64,000 nt of DNA from Actinomycetes bacterium (GTDB taxonomy: Bacteria > Actinomycetota > Acidimicrobiia > Acidimicrobiales > Bog-793): NCBI GenBank assembly GCA_021786195.1, contig JAJYNS010000105.1:1-64000 (forward strand). Reading direction: 5' to 3'. The translations under genes were made by a program, and so were the position numbers. This document shows, one piece after another, positions 24,078 through 32,805 of the stretch (within the stretch, counting starts at the first letter, position 1; each line of letters begins with the position of its first letter). The notes below the pieces were generated by a model. It saw nothing but the letters and a program-made list of their open reading frames with translations. It did not search any database and was not told where the DNA came from.

Positions 24078-25787
24078 GTGCGGCTCGTTCGCCCTCGTCG
24101 GCATCCCCGCCGGAGACCGGCGACAGCGGGTTGCGCGGACCTGAGGCGGTTGGCTTCCCGCTCCGGACGAAGCACCAGGAAGAGCCCTCAAGGCTCCCTC
24201 ATCGCCGTCCTCGTCGCGGGGAGCTCGTTCGCGATCGCCGGGACCCTGCCCGCCGGGGTGAGGCCCGTGCGCCCGCAGGCGCCGGGGCCTCGCTCGCGCG
24301 CTGCAGCCGCGCGGATCGGGCATGCACGCGCGCACACCGACCTCGTGTGGCCCTCTCCGCAATGGGTGACACGCACAGTGACGGCGGCCGGCGCCGGCCA
24401 CATCGCCCAGAGCTCACCCACGGTCGCGAGGGTCGGGGACAGGACGATCGTCGCCGTCGGCGCCGAGAACGGCTACGTCTACGTCCTCGACGCCGCGACC
24501 GGTCGAGAGCTGCCGGGATGGCCCCAGCGGATGGCGGCGCCGCCCGGGGCGGCGGTGCCGGTCGAGTCGAGCCCGGCCATCGCCTGGCTCGACGGGCCTG
24601 GCAAGCCGCCCTCGATCATCGTCGGCTCCGGATCGACCTGGGTGCCGAGCAGCGTCGGAGAGGTCGAAGCGTTCCGGCTCGACGGGACCCCGAGGTGGGT
24701 CTTCCACGTCGGGGCGGCCCCAGGCACGGCCGTCGGCGTGATCTCCAGTCCGGCCGTCGGCGACCTCAGCGGGAACGGGCAGGAGGACGTCGTCTTCGGC
24801 TCCTGGGACCACAACCTTTATGCGCTCGACCCCGCCGGACGGCCCCTCGCCGGCTTCCCCTACAACACCGGGGACACGATCTGGTCGTCGCCGGCCCTCT
24901 ACACCCTGCCCGGGCAGGTCGGCGCGGAGATCTTCATCGGCAGCGACGCCTCGGGCGAGGCCTACGCCGCGGGCGGCGCCACGCGTCGGTGCTACGGGGG
25001 GTTCGTCCGTGCCTACCGCTACGTCGACCGCCGGGTCGAGGTCGTCTGGTCGCACTGCGAGGACCAGGTCATCTGGTCCAGCCCCGCCGTCGGGGTCATC
25101 AACTCGACGGGACGGCTGGCCGTCGTCGTCGGGACCGGCTTCTACTACCAGCCGTTCCCCGCCGACACCGACAAGGTGTTCGCGTACTACGCGGACAACG
25201 GCGCGGCCGTCCCCGGCTGGCCGGTCTCGACGCCCGGGCCGTCGCTCGGCTCCCCCGCGATCGGGGTCATCGGTCCCTCCGGCGGGCCATCGGTCGTGGA
25301 GACCTCGTGGGTCTGCGCGTCGCCCACGAGAACGGGGTGCTTCGTCGGGTACCGCTCGGAGGTAGAGGCCTGGTCCGGGGACGGGCGGCTTCGGTGGGCG
25401 ACGAAGCTCGCCGGCCCGACCGACTTCGCCTCGCCGGTGCTCGTCCCGTTGCGGGGAGAGTCGACCGACGACGTCCTCGTCGGCTCCCCCGCCGGCCTCT
25501 ACGCGCTCGCCGGGTCGACGGGCGCCTACCTGTTCGGGACGAGCGGCGCCACGCGCGCCGCGACGATCAACCCCGGGTGCGCGGTGTACAACTCCGTGGC
25601 CGTCGCCGACCTCCACGGTGCCGGCGCCGCGTCCGGCTGGCACGTGTTCGAGGCGTGCGGCGGGCCGGCCCCGCTGGGCCATGCCGGCGAGGTCGCCGAC
25701 TACCGCCTCCCCGTGCAGCCGGGAACGGCGCCGGCATGGCCGATGTTCCGAGCCGGTCCGGAGCACGACGGGACCGCGCCGGCATGA
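24078..25787 (+). CDS. Secreted FG-GAP/PQQ-like beta-propeller protein (paralogue 1)
   Basis: A 569-residue exported protein. After a long basic n-region (about 40 residues) comes the hydrophobic SLIAVLVAGSSFAIAG. The rest is repeats of a propeller blade type: an SSPAVGDLSGNGQEDVVFGS-like metal loop, then GSWDHNLYALD, and recurrent IWSSPA, VVVGTG, FASPVLV and GLYAL strands. The mature chain also has several Cys (YGGFV preceded by RC, SHCEDQ, CFVGY) that could pair outside the cell. The start GTG at 24078 has GTGAGG spaced 6 nt upstream; a GTG at 24066 is an alternative. The substrate is unknown; this fold commonly mediates binding at the cell surface. It is followed by a tandem paralogue. Confidence 0.75.
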   Translation: MRLVRPRRHPRRRPATAGCADLRRLASRSGRSTRKSPQGSLIAVLVAGSSFAIAGTLPAGVRPVRPQAPGPRSRAAAARIGHARAHTDLVWPSPQWVTRTVTAAGAGHIAQSSPTVARVGDRTIVAVGAENGYVYVLDAATGRELPGWPQRMAAPPGAAVPVESSPAIAWLDGPGKPPSIIVGSGSTWVPSSVGEVEAFRLDGTPRWVFHVGAAPGTAVGVISSPAVGDLSGNGQEDVVFGSWDHNLYALDPAGRPLAGFPYNTGDTIWSSPALYTLPGQVGAEIFIGSDASGEAYAAGGATRRCYGGFVRAYRYVDRRVEVVWSHCEDQVIWSSPAVGVINSTGRLAVVVGTGFYYQPFPADTDKVFAYYADNGAAVPGWPVSTPGPSLGSPAIGVIGPSGGPSVVETSWVCASPTRTGCFVGYRSEVEAWSGDGRLRWATKLAGPTDFASPVLVPLRGESTDDVLVGSPAGLYALAGSTGAYLFGTSGATRAATINPGCAVYNSVAVADLHGAGAASGWHVFEACGGPAPLGHAGEVADYRLPVQPGTAPAWPMFRAGPEHDGTAPA

Positions 25788-25823
25788 CGCCACCGGCACG
25801 CGCCCGTCGGGCAGTATCGAGGC

Positions 25824-27419
25824 GTGCCCTTTCCATCCCAGAGAAGCGACGCGGCCCGTGGCAGCGCACGAGCGCGGCAAGGCCGCCTCGCCCGCGCGGC
25901 GTGGCGCGCCGCCGGGGCGGCGGGGATCGCCGCCGCGGTCCTCGTCGGACCGGAGGCCGGGGCCCAGGCGGTCGGCCTCGGCACACCGACGTGGTTCGAC
26001 ACCGTCGGGCCCGTCGCGCTCAGCTCGCCGACGGTCGCCTCGTTCGGGTCGACCCCGGTCGTGGTGTTCGGCTCCGAGAGCGGGTACGTCTATGTCGTCA
26101 ATGCCCTGACCGGGGCGAACATGCCCGGCTGGCCCGAGCCCGTCGAGCTCGCGCCCGGCGTCCCGACGGCGATCGAGTCGAGCCCGACCGTCGCCTACCT
26201 CGACGGCCCGGGCAAGGCGCCGTCGATCATCGTCGGGGCGGGGTCGACCTACGTGAAGAACCAGCAGGGAGGGCTCGTCGCCTTCAACGCGGACGGGACG
26301 GTCCGCTTCGTGTTCCACACCGAGGACGTATTCAACGAGTGGGACGGCAAGAGCACCCCGGGCCCCACCGGCTATGACAACGGCGTCTTCTCGACACCCG
26401 CGATCGGCGACGTAACCGGGAACGGCCAGCAGGACATCGTCTTCGGCTCCTGGGACCACAACCTCTACGCGCTCGGTCCGACGGGCAGGCTCGTCCCGGG
26501 CTTCCCGGTCCAGCTCGAGGACACCATCTGGTCCTCCCCGGCCCTGTTCCACGTGCGCGGCCGCCCCGGCCAGGAGGACATCTTCATCGGCGGCGACGCC
26601 TCCGGGCGCGACGGCTGCCACGGCGGCTTCCTCTACGACTTCACCTACCGCGACGGCGGGCCCAGGATCGCCTGGCAGCACTGCGAGAACGGCCAGACCA
26701 TATGGTCGAGCCCGGCGATCGGGGTGATCAACGCCACGGGGCGGCCGGCCGTCGTCGTCGGGACCGGCTTCGGCTACCCACCGCCGTACACGGCGGCCTC
26801 GGACAAGGTCTTCGCCTACTACGCGGACAACGGGGCCCGCGTGCCGGGATGGCCGGTCGCGACCGCCGGCCCAGTGTTCGGCTCCCCGGCCATCGGCACC
26901 CTTCCAGGGACCTCGACGCCCGACGTCGTCGACACCTCCTGGTGCGTCGCCTGCACGGTGTCGGACTCGGTCGGCACCTCCTACGTCTACGCCTGGTCGG
27001 GCACGGGCCAGCAGCTGTGGCGCGCCACGCTCGCCGGCCCGAACGACTTCGCCTCGCCAGTGCTCGTCGACCTCGACGGCTCTGCAGGCAACGACGTCGT
27101 CGTCGGCTCGGCCGGCGGGCTCTACGCGCTGAGCGGAGCGACCGGCGCCTTCATGTTCGGCACGGGCACCGACCATCCGATCAACACCTGCTCGGTGCAG
27201 AACGCCGTCACGGTCGCCGACCTTCCCGGCGAGGGAAGGGCGGCGGGATGGCACCTGTTCGAGTCCTGCGGGGGCCCCCACCAGGTGACCGGCACCGGTC
27301 GGCTGATCGACTACCTGCTTCCCGACCCTCCGGCGACGGCTCCGGCATGGCCGACCTGGCGCGGCGACACCAACCACGACGGCGTCGCGACCTCGACGCT
27401 CGCGAGCGAGGGAGGCTGA
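25824..27419 (+). CDS. Secreted FG-GAP/PQQ-like beta-propeller protein (paralogue 2)
   Basis: A 531-residue exported protein clearly duplicated from the preceding gene. Shared blocks in the same order include ESGYVYVVNALTG (ENGYVYVLDAATG in the first), IESSPTVAYLDGPGKAPSI, VFGSWDHNLYAL, IWSSPA, GVINATGRPAVVVGTGF, KVFAYYADNGARVPGWPV, LAGPNDFASPVLVDLDG and FESCGGP. The N-terminus has an RLARAAWRAAGAAGIAAAVLV signal-like segment. Start GTG at 25824, 36 bp after the first gene; CAGTAT (25812-25817) 6 nt upstream could be a weak -10, so it may be read from its own start as well. The Cys positions near the ends of blades are conserved between the two. Function unknown. Confidence 0.75.
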   Translation: MPFPSQRSDAARGSARARQGRLARAAWRAAGAAGIAAAVLVGPEAGAQAVGLGTPTWFDTVGPVALSSPTVASFGSTPVVVFGSESGYVYVVNALTGANMPGWPEPVELAPGVPTAIESSPTVAYLDGPGKAPSIIVGAGSTYVKNQQGGLVAFNADGTVRFVFHTEDVFNEWDGKSTPGPTGYDNGVFSTPAIGDVTGNGQQDIVFGSWDHNLYALGPTGRLVPGFPVQLEDTIWSSPALFHVRGRPGQEDIFIGGDASGRDGCHGGFLYDFTYRDGGPRIAWQHCENGQTIWSSPAIGVINATGRPAVVVGTGFGYPPPYTAASDKVFAYYADNGARVPGWPVATAGPVFGSPAIGTLPGTSTPDVVDTSWCVACTVSDSVGTSYVYAWSGTGQQLWRATLAGPNDFASPVLVDLDGSAGNDVVVGSAGGLYALSGATGAFMFGTGTDHPINTCSVQNAVTVADLPGEGRAAGWHLFESCGGPHQVTGTGRLIDYLLPDPPATAPAWPTWRGDTNHDGVATSTLASEGG

Positions 27420-27510
27420 GGGACGCCGGACAATCGCTGGCTCGGGCCCGGGGCGAAGCGACCTCGAGCACCTCGGGACCGGCGCCCCCCGGCGCGGCGT
27501 CGGGGAAGGG

Positions 27511-28137
27511 TCAGGAGGCGGGACCGACCTTCATTGCCGAGCGGTCGATGACCCGGTCGATGAACCCGTAGTCGAGCGCCTCCTGGGCCGTGAACCACCG
27601 GTCGCGGTCGGAGTCTGCCTCGATGCGCTCGACCGTCTGACCGGTGTGGAAGGCGATGCGCTCCGCCATCATCCGCTTGAGATAGATGATCTGCTCCGCC
27701 TGTATCGCGATGTCCGCGGCCTGCCCCTGCATCTGGCCCGAGGGCTGGTGCATCAAGATGCGCGAGTGGGGCAGCGCGTAGCGCTTGCCGTGGGTGCCGG
27801 CGCAGAGGAGGAACTGCCCCATCGACGCCGCGAGCCCGAGGCAGATCGTCGAGACGTCACAGCGGACGTACTGCATAGTGTCGTAGATGGCGAGGCCGTC
27901 GGTCACCGATCCGCCCGGCGAGTTGATGTAGAGGCTGATGTCCCGCTCGGGATCCTCGGCCTCGAGCAACAGCAGCTGGGCGCAGATCTGGTTGGCCGAG
28001 GTCTGGTCCACCTGGGTGCCGAGGAAGATGATCCGCTCCTTCAGCAGCCGCTGGTAGACGTCGCCGGACGAGTCGCCCGACCCCGCCGAGGACGCGGCCG
28101 CCGGCGCCGGCGGGACCGTGATCGATGCTGTGCGCAT
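27511..28137 (-). CDS. clpP: ATP-dependent Clp protease proteolytic subunit
   Basis: A 208-residue ClpP serine peptidase, the barrel subunit that degrades proteins fed by ClpX or ClpC. The catalytic Ser is in [14 protein letters not shown] (around residue 105) and the His in RILMHQPSG (around 130), with the usual YINSPGGSV oxyanion strand upstream and ITLKRMM-like [16 protein letters not shown] downstream. The ATG at 28137 lies 6 nt after a -10-like TAACCT. Neither a second clpP nor clpX is adjacent. The N-terminal about 22 residues are Ala/Pro-rich and could be a propeptide, as in actinobacterial ClpPs. Confidence 0.95.
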   Translation of the reverse strand: MRTASITVPPAPAAASSAGSGDSSGDVYQRLLKERIIFLGTQVDQTSANQICAQLLLLEAEDPERDISLYINSPGGSVTDGLAIYDTMQYVRCDVSTICLGLAASMGQFLLCAGTHGKRYALPHSRILMHQPSGQMQGQAADIAIQAEQIIYLKRMMAERIAFHTGQTVERIEADSDRDRWFTAQEALDYGFIDRVIDRSAMKVGPAS

Positions 28138-28143
28138 GCCCGA

Positions 28144-28149
28144 AGGTTA
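28144..28149 (-). promoter_or_regulatory. Candidate -10 element of clpP
   Basis: Minus-strand TAACCT lies 6 nt before the clpP ATG and no Shine-Dalgarno is present. Confidence 0.5.
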
Positions 28150-28275
28150 CCGGTGCCAGGAGCACCCCACGCGCCGAGGTCCGCCGCGCCCTCGCCGGCC
28201 GGGGAGCTCGCGCCCTTGAGCAGCCCGGCCCTGGCGAGCGCGGCAGGTCGGGCTACCCTCATTGCCCAGGCGCAC

Positions 28276-28356
28276 GCGGGCGTGGCGAAACGGCAGACGC
28301 GCCGGGCTTAGGTCCCGGTCCCCTCGGGGGTGGAGGTTCGACTCCTCTCGCCCGCA
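28276..28356 (+). tRNA. tRNA-Leu (anticodon UAG)
   Basis: A class II tRNA with acceptor GCGGGCG paired to CGCCCGC, discriminator A, and an anticodon stem CCGGG/CCCGG around the loop CTTAGGT, giving anticodon TAG (leucine, codon CUA). A long variable arm (TCCCCTCGGGGG) and the T arm GGTTCGACTCC are present. The 3' CCA is not encoded. It lies between clpP and the APC permease. Confidence 0.95.
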
Positions 28357-28442
28357 CGCCTCCCCCCTCGCCCTTTCGCGCCCGGCGCCGCCTCGAGCCC
28401 TGCCGTCAGGACCGCCCCCCGGATCCGTGCTCGCCGCCCTAT

Positions 28443-28472
28443 TTGCGATCAGCTTGCACAAGCGCTTAGGTT
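28443..28472 (+). promoter_or_regulatory. Promoter of APC permease gene
   Basis: TTGCGA (28443-28448) and TAGGTT (28467-28472) are spaced by 18 bp, and the -10 ends 7 nt before the GTG at 28480. This supports both the GTG start and a leaderless mRNA. Confidence 0.55.
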
Positions 28473-28479
28473 CCCCGGG

Positions 28480-30000
28480 GTGCCGCGCGAGGAGGAGGCG
28501 GGAGCCGTGGTGCCCGGCGCGCCCAGCGCCCCGCTCGCCGCCGAAGGGACCTCCGCCGGAGACGGCGGGGAGCGAGGGCTCGTCCAGTCGTTCCGGCTCG
28601 GAGATCTCGTCCCCCTGTCGGTCTCGAGCGTCGGCCCGATGTTCTCGGTGGCGGCGACCGGAGGTGTCATGGCAGCCGAGGCGGGATGGTGGACGCTGCC
28701 GGCCATCGCGGTGCTCGCCCTTCCCTTCATCGTCTCGAGCTTCGTCTTCCGCCTCCTCAACCGGCACTTCCCTCATGCCGGCGCCTCCTACCACTGGTCG
28801 GCTCGCATCGTCGGGCGGGGCCCTTCTCGCTTCCAGGCGTGGGTCCTGATCGTCGCCTACTTCTTCTCCATCCCCCCGATCGCCATCCCGGCCGGCTCCT
28901 ATTCGCTGGCGCTCGTCGCCCCGCACTACGACGCGCCGGCCGTCGTCCACATGCTCGTCACGCTGTTGTGGATCGGCTTCGCCGGGGTACCGCTGCTCCT
29001 CGGCGGGCGCCCGACGGCCCGCATCACCCAGGTGTTCTTTGCGGTCGAAATGGTCTCGCTCGTGAGCTTCGGGGTCATCGGCGCGCTGCGTTGGCCGAGG
29101 ATCTCGGTCCCGATCCACTTCGGCCCGCCCCCCGTCGGCGGGATCCTGGTCGTGGCGGTCGTGGCCGCGACGATCCTCGACGGCTGGGAGATCGACAGCT
29201 ACGCGGCGGAGGAGTCCCGCCGCCCACGCGATCACCCAGGCCTCGGAGGGATCGCCGGCGCGATCGGGGCGCTGTTGTTCTACGCGATCTTGTACCCGCT
29301 GATGCTGGGCGAGACGCCTCTGCGCGAGCTGTCCGGCTCGCCCGACCCACTTGCCGCCTGGGCACGACACCTCGTCCCGGGGGAGCCTTGGGCCATGCTC
29401 GTCCCGATCCTGGCGTCGACGGCGGGCGGGCTCTGGCTGACGAGCTTCATCCTCACACGCGCCCTGTACGCGATGGGCCGCGAGCGCCTCATCCCGCGCC
29501 GCTTCGCCCGTCTCAACCGCAACCACGTCCCCCATGTCGCCGTCCTCTCCTCCCTGGGAATGGCCGCCCTGATCTGCGCGCTCCAGCTGTTCGTGTCCTC
29601 GCTCGCCTCGTTCTTCGGCCTCGTGCTCGCCGCCGCAGGCTTCTTCCTGCTCGCCGAGTTCTTCCTGGACTCGATCACCGCGGTGGTGTTCCTCACCACG
29701 GGCCATCGGCGGCTCCCCGACGTGGCCTTGCAGCCGCACGCCCATCCCGGCCTCCTCGCCGGCGCGCTCTTCTCCAGCGTCGTGATGGGGCTGTTGCTGG
29801 TGGGGTTCTTCCTCTACGGCCCAAAGGCCTTCGGTGGCGGCATCGACGCCACGCTGGCCACACTGCTCGGTCTCGGCGTCGCGTTCGCCTGGTGGACCCG
29901 TCGCTGGGCAGGGCCCCCCGTCACTTTCGCAGGGGCAGACGTCGTCGACCGAGCCCAGCCGGAGGGCAGGCTCGAGCGACTGCGGCTGCCTCGGAGCTGA
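28480..30000 (+). CDS. APC-superfamily amino acid permease
   Basis: A 506-residue integral membrane protein with about twelve hydrophobic helices, of the amino acid-polyamine-organocation type. The family's first unwound helix is visible in VSSVGPMFSVAATGG (about residues 52-66). RLLNRHFPHAGASYHWSARIVG follows, as usual in this family, and LWLTSFILTRALYAMGRERLIPRRFARLN marks helix eight to nine. The GTG at 28480 is preferred to the upstream ATG at 28330, which overlaps the tRNA-Leu. The cargo is probably an amino acid or a related amine, but cannot be fixed. It is convergent with the hydrolase-like lipoprotein gene. Confidence 0.86.
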   Translation: MPREEEAGAVVPGAPSAPLAAEGTSAGDGGERGLVQSFRLGDLVPLSVSSVGPMFSVAATGGVMAAEAGWWTLPAIAVLALPFIVSSFVFRLLNRHFPHAGASYHWSARIVGRGPSRFQAWVLIVAYFFSIPPIAIPAGSYSLALVAPHYDAPAVVHMLVTLLWIGFAGVPLLLGGRPTARITQVFFAVEMVSLVSFGVIGALRWPRISVPIHFGPPPVGGILVVAVVAATILDGWEIDSYAAEESRRPRDHPGLGGIAGAIGALLFYAILYPLMLGETPLRELSGSPDPLAAWARHLVPGEPWAMLVPILASTAGGLWLTSFILTRALYAMGRERLIPRRFARLNRNHVPHVAVLSSLGMAALICALQLFVSSLASFFGLVLAAAGFFLLAEFFLDSITAVVFLTTGHRRLPDVALQPHAHPGLLAGALFSSVVMGLLLVGFFLYGPKAFGGGIDATLATLLGLGVAFAWWTRRWAGPPVTFAGADVVDRAQPEGRLERLRLPRS

Positions 30001-30056
30001 GCGGCGAGCCCGCCTGGCCGCGCCACCCATACGCCAAGACCGCCGAGGTCCGGCGA

Positions 30057-31247
30057 TCAGCCGCCGGCGACCCCGGTGAACTTGTCGAGCGCGACGAGGA
30101 ACTCCGGCTCGTCCTGCAGGATGCTCGCGTAGCCGGCGCCGGGAAGGACGAGCTCCCGGGCCCGGCGCAGGGCCCGGACGAGCGCATCGGCGTCGGCAGG
30201 CGGGAAGAGCTCATCGAGAGAGCCGACGACGACCAGCACCGGGACCGCGACCCGCCCGAGGCCGCGGGCGAGCGAGGGGCCGGTGGCCGCGGCTGCCTCG
30301 AGCGCCGCCTGCTGGATGACCGAGGCGGCGGTGAGGTCGTCGGTCGGCAGGCGGTCGACCCGCTGCAGCCACTGCTGCTGGGCGCCGATGGCGGTCGCCG
30401 GGAAGAGCACGGTCGAGAGCTCGACGTCGGTCGAGGTCGGCGAGGCGAGCAGGGCAGCGGCCGCTGGGTCCGGCCGGGTAGAGCCCCGGCCGCCGGCGGA
30501 GGTGTCGGCCAGCACGAGCCGGCCCGCCATGCCGGGATGGCGCTCGGCCAGCGCAAGGGCCACCTGCCCGCCGAGACCCCAGCCGAGCACGGTCGGGTGG
30601 TCGAGCCCGAGGGCGACGGAGAGGGCCGCGACGAGATCGGCCTCCTGCTCGACGTCGCGAACGCCCCGGGCCGCCCCGGAATAGCCCGAACCCGGCAGGT
30701 CCGGCGTCACGACCGTGTAGCTCGCGCCGAGCGCGGCGAGCAGCTGGGCGCCCCAGGAGCTCATCGAGGTGTGCTCGCCGGGAAGCAGGACGAGGTCCGG
30801 GCCGGAACCGAACTCTCGGAAGGCGACGTCGATCCCGCCGGGGACCGCCTCGCCGGACGTGGTGGACGGCTCGGACGGCACCCGGCCAGGCAACAGGGGC
30901 TGGAGGACGAGCCGCTCGACCGGCCCGAGCTCCGCGAGCGAGCCGCCCGGCCGGGTCCCGGGAACGTAGGACGGGCTCGGGAGCGAGGTCGAGGTCGCCG
31001 CCGACGGGAAGGCGGCCTCGCTCGGCTGCAGGGTGGTCGAAGCACCCCCGGCGACGCTCGCCGGGATCGCGGCCGCCGGGGTCGCCGCGCTCGACGCCCC
31101 GCCGGCCGGCGCGCCGCTCGCCGATCTCCCGGCGCTCGAGGGCCGGGAAGAGCCGCACGCGGAGAGGAGCGCACCGACCCCGAGGAGGGCGAGCACCACG
31201 GCGGGGAGCAGGCGGCGCCCTCCGCCCGAGCGCGCCCGCAGGACCAC
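30057..31247 (-). CDS. Lipoprotein with alpha/beta-hydrolase fold lacking Ser and His of the triad
   Basis: A 396-residue protein with an N-terminal signal and a lipobox LLSAC (Cys at about residue 31), a Ser/Ala/Pro-rich linker to about residue 130, and an alpha/beta-hydrolase domain. Fold features are clear: DLVLLPGEHTSMSSWG, VVTPDLPGSGYS, the elbow strand, and VAVPVLVVVGSLDELFPP. The nucleophile elbow reads GWGLGG, with Gly (about 224) where Ser belongs, and the final catalytic His position reads LPGAGYAS with Tyr. Only the Asp of GSLDE remains. It is probably not a serine hydrolase; a binding or structural role is likely. The start is GTG at 31247, 13 bp after the aminotransferase stop on the same strand, so the two are probably in one operon. 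Confidence 0.75.
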   Translation of the reverse strand: MVLRARSGGGRRLLPAVVLALLGVGALLSACGSSRPSSAGRSASGAPAGGASSAATPAAAIPASVAGGASTTLQPSEAAFPSAATSTSLPSPSYVPGTRPGGSLAELGPVERLVLQPLLPGRVPSEPSTTSGEAVPGGIDVAFREFGSGPDLVLLPGEHTSMSSWGAQLLAALGASYTVVTPDLPGSGYSGAARGVRDVEQEADLVAALSVALGLDHPTVLGWGLGGQVALALAERHPGMAGRLVLADTSAGGRGSTRPDPAAAALLASPTSTDVELSTVLFPATAIGAQQQWLQRVDRLPTDDLTAASVIQQAALEAAAATGPSLARGLGRVAVPVLVVVGSLDELFPPADADALVRALRRARELVLPGAGYASILQDEPEFLVALDKFTGVAGG

Positions 31248-31260
31248 CGTCGCCCGGCGC

Positions 31261-32643
31261 TCAGCGGTCCCGGCGGAGGGCGCCTCTTGTAAGGCTCGTC
31301 GCGAGCCCGACGAGCGCGGAGCCCTTGGAAGCCGAGCCGAGCACGTCGTCCAGGGCCTCGACGAACAGGTCGACCTCCTCCTGGCCAGCCACGAGCGGCG
31401 GCAGGAGCTTGACGACGTTCATCGAGTCGCCCGCGACCTGGGTGAGGATCCCATGCCGCTGGAACAGCGGACCGACGACGAGCTGTGAGAACAGGCCCTT
31501 GTGCGCCAACTCGACCAGCCGGAAGCGTGCCCGGCCCGCGCCCGAGGCCGGGGGGCCGAAGACGAGGCCGACCATCAGCCCTTCTCCCCGGACGAGCTGG
31601 AAGAGGTCGTGCTTGTCGAGCAGCGGGGCGAGCCCCTTGGCGAGCGCGTCACCCGTCCGCCGAGCCCGGTCGACGAGGTCCTCGTCGTCGATCACCTGGA
31701 GCGTCGCCAGGCCCGCGACCATCGCGAGCACGTTGTTCTTGAACGTCGAGGAGTGGACGAGGGCGCGATCCATCGAGGAGTAGACCCGGTCGGACACCTC
31801 CGCGGAGCAGATCATCGCGCCGACCGGCACGTAGCCACCCGAGAGCGCCTTCGAGGTCGTGAGGATGTCGGGCACGAGACCCCAGTGCTCGTGCGCCCAG
31901 AGCCGGCCCGTGCGCCCGAGCCCCGTCTGGACCTCGTCCACGACGAGCAGCGTGCCGTGGCGGTGGCACAGCTCCTGCACGGCGTCCCAGTAGGCGCGGG
32001 GCGCCACGTTCACCCCCTTGCCCTGGATCGGCTCGACGACGAAGGCGGCGACGTCGCCCTTTCGCAGCTCTCGCTCGAGCGCGTCGGCGTCGCCGAAGGG
32101 CACCTCGTCGAAGCCCTCGAGCAGCGGGCCGAACCCCTCTCGGAACTCCTTCCCGCCGTTGAGCGAGAGGGCGCCGTAGGTGAGCCCGTGGAAGCCGTGG
32201 TCGCAGTGCAGCGTCCGCCGGCGAGCGGTGGCGCGCCGGGCGAACTTCACCGCCGCCTCGACGGCCTCGGCACCGGAGTTGGTGAAAAAGACCCGCCCCA
32301 TGCCGGGGTGCGTGCGCTTGAGCAGCTCCTCGGCGAGCACGCCGGCGAGCAGGGGCGCGTCCATCTGCACGAGGCTCGGCAGGTCAGCCTCGAGCGCCTC
32401 GTGCAGCGCCTTCTTGAGCGCGGGATGGCTACGGCCGAGGGCGAACACGCCGAACCCCGAGAGGAAGTCGAGGTATCGGCGGCCCTCGGCGTCGTAGAGG
32501 TAGCACCCCTCGCCTCGGACGTAGCGCCGGTCGAACCCGATGGTCCGGAGCACCCGGACGAGCTGGGGGTTGACGTGCTCACCGTAGAGGCGGAGGTGCT
32601 CGCCTCCCCTCGCCGAGAGCACCTCGCTCAGCTCGAACCCCAT
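31261..32643 (-). CDS. Class-III pyridoxal-phosphate aminotransferase
   Basis: A 460-residue PLP enzyme of aminotransferase fold type I, class III (ornithine, acetylornithine, putrescine and GABA aminotransferases). The PLP-binding block TNSGAEAVEAAVKFAR, the HGFHGLTYGALSLNG region, LLVVDEVQTGLGRTG with the cofactor Asp, and TTSKALSGGYVPVGA with the Schiff-base Lys are all present. The length and the N-terminal about 60-residue extension before the cofactor domain resemble putrescine/ornithine aminotransferases more than the about 400-residue ArgD. The ATG at 32643 follows GAGGAGGGCGAG. It is the first gene of a probable two-gene unit with the hydrolase-like lipoprotein. The exact amino donor is undetermined. 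Confidence 0.87.
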   Translation of the reverse strand: MGFELSEVLSARGGEHLRLYGEHVNPQLVRVLRTIGFDRRYVRGEGCYLYDAEGRRYLDFLSGFGVFALGRSHPALKKALHEALEADLPSLVQMDAPLLAGVLAEELLKRTHPGMGRVFFTNSGAEAVEAAVKFARRATARRRTLHCDHGFHGLTYGALSLNGGKEFREGFGPLLEGFDEVPFGDADALERELRKGDVAAFVVEPIQGKGVNVAPRAYWDAVQELCHRHGTLLVVDEVQTGLGRTGRLWAHEHWGLVPDILTTSKALSGGYVPVGAMICSAEVSDRVYSSMDRALVHSSTFKNNVLAMVAGLATLQVIDDEDLVDRARRTGDALAKGLAPLLDKHDLFQLVRGEGLMVGLVFGPPASGAGRARFRLVELAHKGLFSQLVVGPLFQRHGILTQVAGDSMNVVKLLPPLVAGQEEVDLFVEALDDVLGSASKGSALVGLATSLTRGALRRDR

Positions 32644-32791
32644 CTCGCCCTCCTCGCCACCGTGCAGGGCGAGCTTAGTTTCGCAGCAGGGCGGGCTTTC
32701 GAACGCCCCGGCGGGCCCGCGGCCCGAGCCCCGGCGCGGCAAGCCTCGCGCCGGGGCTCGAGCAGGCCCCTGCAGTGTCGCAGAGCCCGGG

Positions 32792-32797
32792 TAGTGT
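32792..32797 (+). promoter_or_regulatory. Candidate -10 element of yhaO-like gene
   Basis: TAGTGT lies 8 nt before the ATG at 32806, with no Shine-Dalgarno. It serves the nuclease-ATPase operon. Confidence 0.45.
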
Positions 32798-32805
32798 CCG
32801 GCCCG

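Noticed and set aside
24414-27377. A 987-codon minus-strand open frame opposite the two propeller genes
   Set aside because: The plus-strand proteins have signal peptides, repeats and paralogy; the reverse translation is Arg/Gly/Asp-rich shadow sequence.
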